This document shows, piece by piece, positions 1 to 10,969 of a DNA stretch of 64,000 bases. Where the stretch lies: positions 204,336,326 through 204,400,325 of the forward strand of contig CM030366.1 of NCBI GenBank assembly GCA_017893485.1. The letters are read 5' to 3'. A program made the translations under genes and the position numbers. Below the pieces are notes generated by a model that ran no database searches, was not told the DNA's origin, and was given only the letters and a program-made list of their open reading frames with translations. How positions within the stretch are numbered: position 1 is the first letter of the stretch; every line of letters starts with the position of its first letter. Source of the DNA: Hemerocallis citrina. Its lineage: Eukaryota > Streptophyta > Magnoliopsida > Asparagales > Asphodelaceae.

Positions 1-1254
1 CGGCTGTAGGTACACATCTATATCATTTCCAGGACCTTTCGGTCTAGGAACTATCATGGACAAAATAAATGAGGACTGCTTCATGCATTTCTAAGGCAGC
101 AAATTGTATGGTATTAACACAACAGGCCATATGCTGTATGTACTACTCATTTGCCTAAAAGGGTTGAAACCATCACTAGCTAGTCCAAGTCTCACATTTC
201 GAGGATCTTCCGCAAAATCGGGATATCTTTCATCAAATTTTTTCCAAGATTGAGAATAAGCAGGATGTCTAAGAATCCCATCATTAGTGCGACCTTCAGC
301 ATGCCATTTTATATCAGAAGAAGTTTTCGTAGACATAAAAAATCTTTGTAGCCTAGGAATTAGAGGAAAGTAACGCAGTATTTTGGCAGGCTTCTTTCTC
401 CTACTTCGCTTAGTAGATCCACTGGCTTGATTGTCTTGATTTGGTATTTCTATCCATTTTGAAGAACCACATACTTCGCAATTCTCCAGACTTTCCTTAC
501 CTCCCGTGAAAAGCATACAGTCATTTGGACATGTTGCTATCTTCTCATATCCTAGATCGAAAGAATTTAGGAATTTTTTGATTTTATAGGCTGAGTTTGG
601 AATACATATTTCTAGAAATGCTTCATTCAACAGTTCAAGTAGCATACTGAAGGACTTAGCTGACCACCCGTTTAAACATTTAATCTGAAATAGTCTGACA
701 ATGAATGAGAATTTAGAGAATTTGGTGCGATCGCGGTACAGCGGAGTACTAGCATCTTCAAGCAACTTAGCGAAGGATTCTTGCTGTTTATTATTTTCAG
801 GGGTGGGGTCAGGCATTTCCTCGTCCACTCCACCACCAATCTGGTTTGTTTCTGTTGACTCATTATGAACTTGGGTTGTTGGATTATTGGTGTGGAAAGA
901 AACATTATGAATCCCCAAGGCGTCTTGCAACAAAGCATGCATCTCATCGGGAACACTTAAGTCTTCGTTCACTAAGGGCTCATCTACATTTTCTAATACA
1001 ACCGGACGAATAGGAGCTGACGTATGATCCTCTCCATGACAAAACCACCGTGTGTACCCTTGAAGAAAACCGTTGACAACCAAATGTGTATGTACAACGT
1101 CACATGTCCTCAAATTACAATTTGTACACCGAAGGCATGGACAAAGGATTAGGTTGGGATCACGGGAATATCGTTTGGCAAAGATAATAAAATCTTTAAT
1201 ACCATCACGGTACTCCTTAGATAATCGTGGTTTACTAATTCAACTTCTATCCAT
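1..1254 (-). pseudogene. CACTA TNP2-like transposase, broken, runs off window
   Basis: The reading frame starts at ATG 1254 with MDRS and hits TGA at 1242-1240, where the family has tryptophan. It stays open from there to 91. It begins with the transposase-associated domain (KEYRDG, CPCLRCTNC at about residues 10-55, then YTRWFCHGE), followed by an acidic linker, a zinc-ribbon-like segment (CPNDC, CEVCGSSKW) and the conserved block VRLGLASDGFNPF. At 91-93 a TAG replaces the tryptophan of the usual NLPPW motif, and the frame then continues past it with GPGNDIDVYL to the window edge. TNP2-type proteins recognise CACTA ends and catalyse excision and insertion. With two nonsense codons in the first third, this copy cannot make the protein. 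Both stops fit TGG to TGA or TAG transitions. The longest uninterrupted stretch starts at an internal Met at 1113. Confidence 0.9.
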
Positions 1255-1738
1255 TATAACAATAGTACACAATCTGAAATTAAAATTTGACATATTAAAT
1301 AGTATTGACATTAAAGGGCATTTTGTATATTTAATTTCACCTTTTTTAAAACCAACCCTAGCTGCAAATAAATAAACGATATAACAATTAACTGTAAAAT
1401 AAAGAAATCGTGGTTCCAAAAATGTATAAAAAAACAATTAAATCTTAATACAATCTACTCTATCCACATAATCCTAAATTACCATTGTGGAAATTATCAC
1501 AACCACCTTAGTGGGATTTTATCGCACACCTTGTGTTCGAGTCTAATATCGATTCGACTATAGTCTCCTCTGTATTTGGCTTTCCGTTCAAGGAGATGAT
1601 GATGGTAAAGGGTATTTGCTGAGGAAGAGAAATCGGACGAATAACGATGGCGTCGTGCTGTAATTACGGTAATAAGAAGATCGGATGACTCATGAACTAT
1701 TCTGTTCATGGCTACTAATAATCAGTTACTCATCCCAA

Positions 1739-1739
<1 letters not shown>

Positions 1740-1808
<69 letters not shown>

Positions 1809-1820
1809 TTAATAATAATA
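1740..1820. repeat. (TAA)n microsatellite
   Basis: About 27 trinucleotide units with one ATT interruption near 1808. It sits between the transposase 5' region and the 246-bp array. It makes a spurious poly-Asn frame on the plus strand. Confidence 0.97.
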
Positions 1821-1822
1821 AA

Positions 1823-3420
1823 CCTGCACAAAAGAAACTAATATGGCTACTAATATTGTACAGATTTGGAGGATTTTGGTATACAGCTAGCATAATTAGA
1901 TGACAATCATATGCATGAATTCAGCATCTTTGACAGTAAAGGAAAATGAAAATTTCCAGTATATAAGCATATATGTTTCTCTATTAATTCTTCATCCCAA
2001 CTAAATCATGATGTTTGTGGCTGCAAAAGAAACCTGCACAAGGTTTGTTCTCACCCAATTCTTGTACAGATTTGGAGGATTTTGGTATACAGCCAGCATC
2101 CTCTAGTTGACAGTTAACACATTTTGGGAACAAAATCATGCTAAGAAGGCAATCAGATGCATGAATTCCAGCTTCTTTCACAATAAAAGAAAATGAAAAT
2201 TTCCAGTATATAAGCATATATGTTTCTCTATAAATTCTTCATCCCAACTAAACCATTGATGTTTGTGCCTCCTAAAGAAATCTGCACAAGGTTTGTTCCG
2301 CCCAATTCTTGTACAGATTTGGAGGATTTTGGTATACATACAGCATACTTAGTTGACAGTTAACCCATTTTGGTAAAAAAAACATGCTAAGAAGGCAATC
2401 AGATGCATGAATTCCAGCTTCTTTCACAGTAAAAGAAAATGAAAATTTCCAGTATATAAGCATATATGTTTCTCTATAAATTCTTCATCCCAACTAAATC
2501 ATGATGTTTGTGGCTACAAAAGAAAACTGCACAAGGTTTGTTCTCACCCAATTCTTGTACAGATTTGGAGGATTTTGGTATATAGCCAGCATCCTCTAGT
2601 TGACAGTTAACCCATTTTGGTAAAAAAATCATGCTAAGATGACAATAAGATGCATGAATTCGGCATCTTTGATAGTGAAAGAAAATGAAAATTTTCAGTA
2701 TGTAAGTATATATATTTCTCTATTAATTCTTCATCCCAAACTAAATCATGATGTTTGTTGCTACAAAAGAAAACTGCACAAGGTTTGTTCTCACCCAATT
2801 CTTGTACAGATTTGGAGGATTTTGGTATACAGCCAGCATCCTCTAGTTGACAGTTAACACATTTTGGTAAAGAAATCATGCTAAGAAGGCAATCAGATGC
2901 ATGAATTCCAGCTTCTTTCACAGTAAAAGAAAATAAAATTTCCAGTATATAAGCATATATGTTTCTCTATAAATTCTTCATCCCAACTAAATCATGATGT
3001 TTGTGGCTACAAAAGAAAACTACACAAGGTTTGTTCTCACCCAATTCTTGTACAGATTTGGAGGATTTTGGTATACAGCCAGCATCCTCTAGTTGACAGT
3101 TAACACATTTTGGGAACAAAATCATGCTAAGAAGGCAATCAGATGCATGAATTCCAGCTTCTTTCACAGTAAAAGAAAATGAAAATTTCCAGTATATAAG
3201 CATATATGTTTCTCTATTAATTCTCCATCCCAACTAAATCATGATGTTTGTGGATACAAAAGAAAACTGCACAAGGTTTGTTCTCACCCAATTCTTGTAC
3301 AGATTTGGAGGATTTTGGTATACATACAGCTTACTTAGTTGACAGTGAACCCATTTTGGTAAAAAAAATCATGCTAAGATGCCAGTCAGATGCATGAATT
3401 CAGCATCTTTGACAGTGAAA
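1823..3420. repeat. 246-bp tandem repeat array, 6-7 units
   Basis: The anchor TTCATCCC recurs at 1991, 2238, 2484, 2730 and 2977, with a variant at 3224, giving a period of 246-247 bp. The first and last units are partial and more diverged. Each unit holds a minus-strand frame of about 60-77 codons with the recurring peptide IPKSSKSVQELGENKP, plus cysteines around KCVNCQ. The frames do not join into one protein: stops fall at the unit boundary. It lies between the CACTA terminus and the transposase start, so it is probably internal to the CACTA element. It could be an amplified captured exon or a subterminal minisatellite with a chance frame. The sequence alone does not decide. Confidence 0.92.
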
Positions 3421-3710
3421 AGGAGAGAAATCAACATTAATTACCGAAGAGAGAGAGGGGGCCGACCAGCGGGGCGACGAGCGGTGGCGTAGGAGATAGA
3501 GAGAGAGCGGGGCGACGAGCGGTGGTTTTCGATCGCAAATTCACCGCGAAATAGAGAGAGGGAGGAGGGAAATCGAATTGGGCTGTCGAAGATGACGAAG
3601 GGTCGGAGGCGAAGCGCGCGAAATAGAGAGAGGGAGGAGGGAAAACGAAGCGGCGAAAATTAGGTTTGGGAATTAGCGAGCGAAATGTTAGGGTTCGCGG
3701 GGATTTATCT
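3421..3710 (-). other. CACTA leader, GA/GC-rich, no gene
   Basis: A stretch rich in GAGAGAG and GCGGCGA on the plus strand, so pyrimidine-rich on the minus strand. It contains two copies of a block GGGGCGACGAGCGGTGG (about 3470 and 3509) and two copies of AAATAGAGAGAGGGAGGAGG (about 3551 and 3623). Its place just inside the subterminal repeats suits a promoter or 5' leader of the minus-strand CACTA transcript, which is an inference. Confidence 0.5.
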
Positions 3711-3980
3711 CAGTTAATTCACCGGCGTTTGAAGTTACGAACGCCGGTGAATGTATCTATATATTCCCCGGCGTTTGTTATTAAAACGCCGGTGAATAAT
3801 ACCATTCACCGACGTTTACAAATAAAACGCCGGTGAATATCATGATTCACCGGCGTTTTATAGAGGCCGCCGGTGTATAACCATCCAATCTGACGCCCCA
3901 TTCCTGATCACTCCCTACCCCGATGCGAATGGTAAAACGCCGGAAAATATACGCCGGTAAATTGCACATATTTTGTAGTG
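3711..3980. repeat. CACTA subterminal repeats and terminal inverted repeat
   Basis: The unit TTCACCGGCGTTT and its complement AAACGCCGGTGAA alternate at least eight times between about 3716 and 3957, some as inverted pairs, ending in the terminal TTTTGTAGTG. In the En/Spm family such short subterminal repeats are binding sites for the element's regulatory protein. That role is family knowledge and is not shown here. Confidence 0.9.
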
Positions 3981-4679
3981 TACTGATTATCCTGTCATAC
4001 ATATATATCAACAGCTAGCAAAGAAAGTATTCTAACTAACTTGTACGAGTCACATAATTTAACCCTTAGTGACTAGAAGGAGCTAATATAATCAATTTGG
4101 GGCGTCCTTTGACCATAACAATCGTACACAATTATATATCTGGCATCAACATAAATGCACAACAAGGAATATTAATCAGTCAAAGTCCAACACTGAACAG
4201 TGACTTAACTAATCCAACTCTTCGAGCTTCTGAACCTCTGATTAAACCACAAAACAAAAGCCTTAAAGCCAACTAGCTAACCCCTAAATTAAAGTTTCTA
4301 GGCTAGGAAAGTTACATCCAATTATAATATACATGCAAAAAAGAAAGACATGTATAACTATGTAGTATCAATTAATCAATATCTTTGCCTAACTGGCATC
4401 CAACCACACTTTGTCTGTATGTAAATATATAGTTGAGAATGAAAGTGACTTCCAAAAGGTTGAGTTCAGGTTTTATTTTATTTTATTTTATTTTATTTTA
4501 TTTTATTTTATTTCTTTTTTTTCTTCTTCTTCTTGTTCTTGTTCTCGTCCTTCTTCTTCTTCTTCTTGGGATGGAATCTGAAAACGCCATAAATATAATT
4601 AATATAAACCGATGGTGAAGATACGCAAAAATGTACGCATAATTTTCTAGTATTCATTTTTAATTTCATGTTAGTCATG
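3981..4679. other. Intergenic, no gene seen
   Basis: AT-rich flank of the CACTA element. It contains a (TTTTA)n tract from 4471 to about 4512, then a TTC/CTTCTT tract to 4568. No coding signal was found. Confidence 0.7.
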
Positions 4680-5895
4680 ATGTCTTGAATCTCGTTAAAA
4701 CCTGTGGTCTTGCTGTTGGTGATATAGATCGTAATGTCTTCATTCTCAATAATATTAGAGATTGGAAAATAGAAAGAGATGCCCTAATAGTGACCCTAGT
4801 ACCCAACCGTACACGCAACCCCCAACATTTCATCAATGAGTGTTCTTTTATGGAATGTTAAATGTATGAGGGGACAGAGAAAGAGGGAGATGATTAGGGA
4901 TGTTATTAACACATCCAAAATAGTTATCATAGGGCTTCAAGAAACCAGGATTATGAAGCCTAAACTCTGACCTTTATCATCCCATTTGTCAGGGCCTCAG
5001 GGAATCACTCTTGGCCTAAACTCTGACATTTATAGTTGTTTAGACGAACTCCAAGGGGAATTTTTGTTATCGGTCTAAAACAACTACGGTAGTTTATGGC
5101 TCAAACAAATCTACCTCTATAGCTACGTTCTGGACAGAACACCATTCAATCTAAACACGTTGGCAAACCCCTTGGATTATTAGAGGGAAAAACAATATCA
5201 CCAGATTTACGTTTGAACATTCTGGTAGAGATTCTAGCTACGCCGTTAGGGAAGAGTTTAACAAGGTTATAACGGACTTGGAACTGGTTGACATTCCAAT
5301 ATCACATAGACTTTTTGTCTGTTCTAACATACAAGCGACACCTATAATGACAAAACTAGATAGAGTCCTAGTTTCATTAGACTAAGAGGCCAAATTTCCC
5401 TTGCATATGCCAAATCCTTCCCAATGCCAACTTTAGATCATGTCCCCATTGTAATCTCCATAGGCGAATTAAACACGAGGAACCCGACAAAATTCAGATC
5501 CGAGAAGGTTTGGCTTGAAGTTTATGGATTTCACCCCTTGGTCATGGAAGATTGGGCTCTTCACCCAAGGAACAGAAGCGGTAGCGGTGTGGTGTCAAAA
5601 GATCCGCAGGTTACGCTCCAAGCTTCGGAAGTAGAACCGCACCCGATTCACGATAATTTAGGGTTCCAAAGAGATTTTTCTGGAGGCCATCGATGAGCTG
5701 GAAAGATTGGAGGAAACTAGGGATGTCACGCAACCTGAAAAAAAAAATCAATTGTTAAATCTAAGGGAGGACATTGCACAGTTGTACAAATTAAAAAGAA
5801 ATTAGATGGCAACAGATATCCAAAATCTCGTGGCTCAAATAAGGAGATGTGAATACAGCCTTATTCCATCAACTGAAAATTGAGCAAAAACAATT
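4680..5895 (+). pseudogene. L1-type LINE ORF2 remnant (endonuclease region)
   Basis: From 4838 the frame reads SVLLWNVKCMRGQRKREMIR and then VIIGLQETRI, which are the opening motifs of the apurinic-like endonuclease of plant L1 retrotransposons. Farther on come MTKLDRVLVS (about 5350), LDHVPIVISIG (5429 on, the usual SDH-P block), EKVWLEVYGF, and near 5850 the NTALFH motif that precedes the reverse transcriptase. Many stops and frameshifts break it. The reverse transcriptase domain and a 3' poly(A) tail were not found, so this is a truncated, old fragment. The segment at 4680-4790 (frame DVLNLVKTCGLAVGDIDRNV) could belong to the same element, but this is less certain. Confidence 0.75.
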
Positions 5896-6050
5896 GCTCT
5901 CTGACTTAAACTTGCCATTTTGAACTGACTGTACCTATTGTTTCAAACAACTATATTTTATAACCTAAGCCATTGCATATAAATCCATTTATGTTTACAT
6001 ATGTACCTTCAAATATGTAAAATGGGGATATTCTCGTTATTAGAACCTAA

Positions 6051-6389
6051 GAGCAACTGCAGTCGTTTCTTATTTTGCCAAAATTTGAGAATGGGTGAAC
6101 AATGTGTTGTCATATATGGCAACGCATTCGGCAATTGCCAAAATATAGGGGACGAAACAAGATATTTCGTCCTTAAATTTTTAATATTTTTTTAATGATT
6201 GGACGAAAGAACCTATTTCATCCGATCAATTTTTATTTATTTTTATAAAAAAATTGGATTGGACGGAACATGTTGTTCCGTCCCTCCATATTTTTTAAAA
6301 ACAAATTTCAACAGTCCAAGTCCCCCCAGTTATTTCGTTCAAGTCCAAGTTCAAGTCCCTCCACAGTCCTGTATATCCCACTCACAGTC
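6051..6389. mobile_element. MITE-like fragment (E0) with palindromes
   Basis: It begins TAA|GAGCAACTGCAGTCG, like the terminal GAGCATCCACAGTGG of the neighbouring elements, but I could not place a matching right end. It contains palindromes at 6150-6172 (arms GGACGAAA / TTTCGTCC) and 6261-6283 (arms GGACGGAACA / TGTTCCGTCC, 3-nt spacer). It is probably a truncated member of the same family. Confidence 0.5.
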
Positions 6390-6392
6390 TTA

Positions 6393-7105
6393 GAGCATCC
6401 ACAGCCGTAAGCTAAAAATGCTTATTATGCATATTTCGCCACTATAGACGTTGCACTCGTCAGACATTCTGCCATTTTTTTTTCCATTTTCGCTACAGTA
6501 AAAAATTAAAGATAGCAACCAAGATAGCAATATGCATATTATGCGTGACGAAATTCTCGGACGAAACATGATATTTCGTTCGTAACACTATCGGACGAAA
6601 CATGATGAAATCCTGAATTGTTAAAAAAAAAAACTTAAAGCTGCTAATTTAGTTAATTAATTAGTGTAGTTAGTATTCTAATTAAACTTTAGTTAAATAA
6701 TTAATTAATTAATTAGGTTTAGTTAATTTAAAATATAATTAACAACTTAATTTTAAAAAAACCCACTTGGACGAAACATGTTTCATCCCATGTGGGTCCC
6801 ACGATTTTTTTTATTTTAATAACCCTTTAAAAATTCCAAAAAATCAAAAATAATGCAAAAAAAAAAAAAATTCAAAATTCACTTTGGAATGTTTCGTCTG
6901 ATGCGAATTATGATTTTTTTTTTCATGGGACTTTATTTTAATATTAAATTTTTGGTTTCTACGAAATAAAATTCATTTAAATTATTTTTTTATCACAGAC
7001 GAAACATCTTTCATTTTTGACGAAATAATGTATTTTTTATCTTTTCACGACTGCAGCAATTGCTTGCATATATGCATATTATACCTCTAACAACTGTTGA
7101 TGCTC
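6393..7105. mobile_element. MITE-like element E1, TTA-flanked
   Basis: The left end is GAGCATCCACAGCCG and the right end, read in reverse complement, is GAGCATCAACAGTTG. It is flanked by TTA on both sides (6390-6392 and 7106-7108), the PIF/Harbinger-type target. The inside is AT-rich and non-coding, with repeats of the GACGAAACATG type, some palindromic (about 6559-6583). Confidence 0.72.
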
Positions 7106-7108
7106 TTA

Positions 7109-7505
7109 GAGCATCCACAGTGGTTTCTTATATTTCTCAATTTGCCATATTATAGCAAATGGTATGCTGCAACGGTTTTCTATTTTGCCATTTTTTGGCA
7201 AACTTTATATATTCGTCTCTCATATATGAGAAACAGAATACCCATTCTCAAATTATAAAGGACGGGATATCATATCCCGTCTGAGATCAGACAAGAGATC
7301 ATATCCCGTCTGAGAGGTTTTTTTTATTTCAAAAAACTCCTCAGAGAGTTTTTCTTTTTTGTGAGATGGTATATCATATACCGTCTCACTCAATTTTTGG
7401 CAAAATGCGACGAATATAGCAAACAACCACTGCAGCGATCGATCCTATTTGCTATTACTGTAGCAGCCATTTTTGGCAAAATGAAAAACACCATTGTGGA
7501 TGCTC
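7109..7505. mobile_element. MITE-like element E2
   Basis: The ends are GAGCATCCACAGTGG and CCATTGTGGATGCTC, a 15-bp inverted repeat with one mismatch. The flanks are TTA on the left, shared with E1, and TAA on the right. Two strong internal palindromes are present: 7261-7281 (arms GACGGGATAT, 1-nt spacer) and 7361-7389 (14-nt arms starting GTGAGA, one mismatch). No coding sequence was seen. Confidence 0.75.
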
Positions 7506-7508
7506 TAA

Positions 7509-7876
7509 GAAGTAATATATGGAAAAGTAAATGGGTAAAAATGTCAGTTGACCCTAATCATTCACTTTTTTTCACTTTCTCAAGCCCTCCATTGAGCACC
7601 ATTTTCAACCCATTTAGATCTAAAAATGTATTCTTTTTACAAATCAATTCTATATGTTTTCTAAGTCGAAAAATATGCGGATCTTCCGTATATTCGCGAA
7701 TCTCGCATTTAAATTGCATACATCACAAATTGTAGACCCATTCTGCTATTGTTATATGCGCGAATGATTCGTGAATTTGTCGAATAATTCACGGATATTA
7801 ACGCTATGATCGTACGTACAAAGAACCTTACAGCTAGACTAGGGTTTTTTTAAGAGGGAACTGGAATAAGCACATT
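7509..7876. other. Intergenic, no gene seen
   Basis: AT-rich sequence between MITE-like elements E2 and E3. An open frame of 124 codons crosses the E2 border and has no recognisable domain, so I do not call it. Confidence 0.6.
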
Positions 7877-7879
7877 TTA

Positions 7880-8558
7880 GAACATCCTCAATGGTTTGCT
7901 ATATTTATCATTTTGCCAGAATTTGACAAAATAGCAGCCACATCGGTTTGCTATTTTGCTTTTTTTTTTTTTTGCAAAGTGGCTACTGTCGCTTCTCAAA
8001 TCGGAGAAACTTTTTGTTCAATCTCAAAATATAGGGGACGGAATATGTTGTTCCGTTCATTTTTTATTTATTTAAAAGAATCAGAAGAAACAAGTTGTTT
8101 CGTCTCGAATTTATTATTATTATTATTATTTTAAAAGTATCAGACGGAAAATTTTGTTCCGTCAAAAAAAAATTAAAATTAAAAAATCCATCGGACGGGA
8201 CATGTTGTGATGCCCGAGCTAAAAAATGGAGAGGCGGAACAACATGTCCGGTTTGAGGAAAATGCCCCTTTCAACCATTTTAAAGCCAAATTTTAATGTT
8301 AATCTAAGGTTTAGTTCATGAATTTTAGTTTAGTATTATTGTAATCACTAATTAATTAACTAATAACTATATAATAACAAACACAATTTTAATTTTACTA
8401 AAAATTATAAAAATATCTCTCAGACGGAACAACATGTTTCATCGGATAAATTTTTTAATTATTTTTTCTAATTATAGCAAACAACTGTTGCGCGCACACT
8501 CACTATTTTCTATTTCTCATTTTGGCATTTTTTCCATATTTGAGAAAAAGCCGCTCTC
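7880..8558. mobile_element. MITE-like element E3, TTA-flanked
   Basis: The left end is GAACATCCTCAATGG after TTA (7877-7879). The right end is degraded (reverse complement GAGAGCGGCTTTTTC) and is followed by TTA (8559-8561), which also begins the next element. Palindromes occur at 8036-8058 (arms GGACGGAA), 8083-8105 (arms AGAAGAAACAA / TTGTTTCGTCT) and 8143-8163 (arms GACGGAA). Confidence 0.6.
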
Positions 8559-8561
8559 TTA

Positions 8562-9743
8562 GAGCATCCACAGTCGTTGATGGTCAAAATATGCATATAT
8601 GGATAAATGGATATAGCAATTCGCCGTTTTGCTGCAGTCGTTTGAATGCTATTTTTTAGCTCTTTAATTTAAAATAATAACGGACTTGAAGTGCCGTCGG
8701 AGGCGAAAAAAATAAAAAAAACATTAAAAAACGGTGGGACGGCATGTGAAGTTCCGTCGGAGAGAAAAAAAATTGAAAATGGTGGGACGGCACTTCAAGT
8801 GCCGTCAGAGGAAAAAAATTAGTTGAAGTGCAAAAAAAATTACAAAAAAATTATAAAAATTACAAAAATATTACAAAAAAAAATACAAAAATTACAAAAC
8901 CCCCTGAGAGGGTGGGACGGCACTTCAAGTGCCGTCCGAGAGAAGTGGGGGGTTTTCTTCTGTTTTTTATTGCGAATTTAATTTTATTTTTTGAGGGACG
9001 ACACTTCAAGTATCGTCCGCCCATTAAAAAAAAAAATTTTTTGTGCGCGGCACTTCATGCGCCATCCGACCATTAAAAAAATTAATTTTTTTGGTGCGAC
9101 GGCACTCGAAACTCCGTCTCTTATATATGGATATTTCTCATTTTGTTTCTTATTTATAGCAAACTACTGTACCGAATTATGCATAATATGCATATTTGGC
9201 CAACTTCTCATTTTTGAGAAACCAATTTGCGATTCTCAAATTATAAGAGACGGGACAACATGTTCCGTCCCAATTTTTTTTTCAAATTTTTTTTTCAATT
9301 TTTTAATGGGATCGGACGAGATAACTTGTTTCGTCTGACAATTTTTTTTTTAAAAAATTGGTCGGACGGTCTAAAGGAAAAAAAAAATCAAAAAATTGGT
9401 CTGACGAGACATGTTGTCTCGTCCCATGCCAAAATGGCTGGGACGGACCGTCATAGAAATGGGGAGGGTTAATTTGGCTTAGGTTAGTGCTTAAACTAGG
9501 TTAGTTTGTAATTAATTAGGTTTAGGTAATATTTTATTATTTAATTTATTTAATTAAACTATTTTAATATATAATTACTAACTAAATAACTCTTTAAAAA
9601 AAAAAAACCGGACGAAACAACATGTCTCGTCTTTTTCAAAATTTAGCAAAGTTATAGCAAACCACCATTGCAGATAAATTCTCTATTTACTTTTTCTGTG
9701 GCTGCCTTTTTCTAAGAAATGAGAAACACCATTGTGGATGCTA
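8562..9743. mobile_element. MITE-like element E4, TTA-flanked
   Basis: The left end is GAGCATCCACAGTCG and the right end is CCATTGTGGATGCT followed by A and TTA (9744-9746). It holds the densest run of palindromes: 8786-8806 and 8915-8937 (arms with GACGGCACTT), 8998-9020, 9249-9269 (GACGGGACA), 9403-9423 (GACGAGACA) and 9611-9631 (GACGAAACA). At 1.18 kb it is long for a MITE and may be a composite. No transposase frame was seen. Confidence 0.65.
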
Positions 9744-9746
9744 TTA

Positions 9747-10153
9747 TGTAGCAACTTACATATGGAATCTTATCCTTGGTGTCTTATTATTGTACGTAGC
9801 AATGCCAATTCAAGCGAGACAGCCAGGTGTACGAACGTACATGGTGGCCATGTACGCACGTTCCATGGTATATGGCCGTACAGGCGCAAGGACTCGCATG
9901 CTACATGTGATTGTGGTATATTCATGTCGGCCATTGCTGTAATATTTACGTTACTATTGACTTATGATAAAAAAAAATAATAAATAAATTGTTTAAATAA
10001 TTTTTAATAAAAAAAAAATTGTTTAAATAATTAAATGCTGGATCTAAACTCTACGGTAGGGTGGTAGTTTGGATGAAAAAGTGGGCCGGAATCGGCCCGG
10101 CATGAGCCCACTGGGCTACTGTAATGCCCGGGCCTAGACTGTATATTTTGGAA
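9747..10153. other. Intergenic, no gene seen
   Basis: No domain or repeat recognised, apart from a small palindromic stretch TACATGGTGGCCATGTA near 9839. Confidence 0.6.
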
Positions 10154-10324
10154 GAGTAATGCTACATCCACTACCAACTTCACTATATTTTCTTTCACTA
10201 CCTTAGGTGCTACATTCCAATAGATGAGGAGGAGAGAGTAGATGAGAGAACTCTCCAATAGAAATGGATCACCTAAGGTAGTAAAAAAAAATGATAGTGA
10301 AATTGGTAGTGGAACTTATACTGA
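10154..10324. mobile_element. Mutator-type MITE, diverged copy
   Basis: A fold-back element starting GAGTAATGCTAC with CACTACCAACTTCACTA and an internal CTTCACTACCTTAGGTG-like block whose complement CACCTAAGGTAGT lies in the right half. It is the same family as the well preserved copy at 43031-43203. The right end is mutated, and I could not find a matching target duplication. Confidence 0.75.
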
Positions 10325-10960
10325 AGTTTGGGACATAAACTCGCATAGTGATAAAAATGGTAGAGTATACCCTACTTTTACTCTGTTAACATAAATAAAT
10401 CTAGGTGCATGTTTTTTTAGATGATTGAAAAATATATTGATTTGGTAATACAGTTGATTATCAATAAATTATGTATAGAACGTTGAACAAGGAAAGGTGA
10501 TCAACGTAGGTTGTTGCAATGGTTAGCTCTGACCTATCGATCACTTAATTAATCCTAATTTTTTTTTGGGTAAGACTTAGTTAATCCGAATTGACAGTGA
10601 TAATTAAGTGATCTTAACGTCGATCCCCTATGTATCACTTAGTATAAGAAAAGGAAGTGTACCTATCATTTTCGAGCAATAGTTTTTGAAGTTCTGGCCA
10701 TACTTAGACCAGAATGTGCTTTTTTCATTTTATTCAAGAATCTATGATTAAATCACTAATTAATTATAAGAGTAAATTGGTCAGAAAGTAAAAAAATTAG
10801 GGTTCGGAGGTGGAGATATACGATCCGCAACCAAGCTTACTAAATAAGTAGGCAAACCACACAGGAAAAAAAAAAAAAAAAAAACAGAAAGAGATAGAGA
10901 GAGAGAGATTGATTGATTATCTGTAAACTCATGAAACCTTGAATAGAATAGGTATACTTA
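10325..10960. other. Intergenic, no gene seen
   Basis: AT-rich DNA with a poly-A tract and GA microsatellite near 10863-10907. It adjoins the left target duplication of the MULE. No coding signal was found. Confidence 0.6.
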
Positions 10961-10969
10961 GAATTATCA

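Larger units (their letters stand above)
1..3980 (-). mobile_element. CACTA (En/Spm) transposon, 5' part
   Basis: The right boundary is the sequence TTTTGTAGTG at 3971-3980, which on the minus strand reads CACTACAAAA, the diagnostic terminus of CACTA elements. Moving inward on the minus strand come subterminal repeats (3711-3980), a purine-rich leader, a 246-bp tandem array, a TAA microsatellite and then a TNP2-like transposase reading off the left edge of the window. The other terminus and the 3-bp target duplication partner lie outside the window, so the full length is unknown. The 3 bases outside the terminus are TAC. The order of parts, all in one orientation, supports a single element, although the tandem array could be a later expansion. 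The transposase is broken, so this copy is not autonomous. Confidence 0.88.

Noticed and set aside
1984..3233. A family of small secreted or zinc-binding proteins encoded by the 246-bp repeat
   Set aside because: Each frame is closed within its unit and there is no promoter or signal peptide. Kept only as a repeat with a noted open frame.
7361..7735. 124-codon frame as a host gene
   Set aside because: It begins inside MITE-like element E2 and continues into AT-rich flank. No recognisable domain or splice context.
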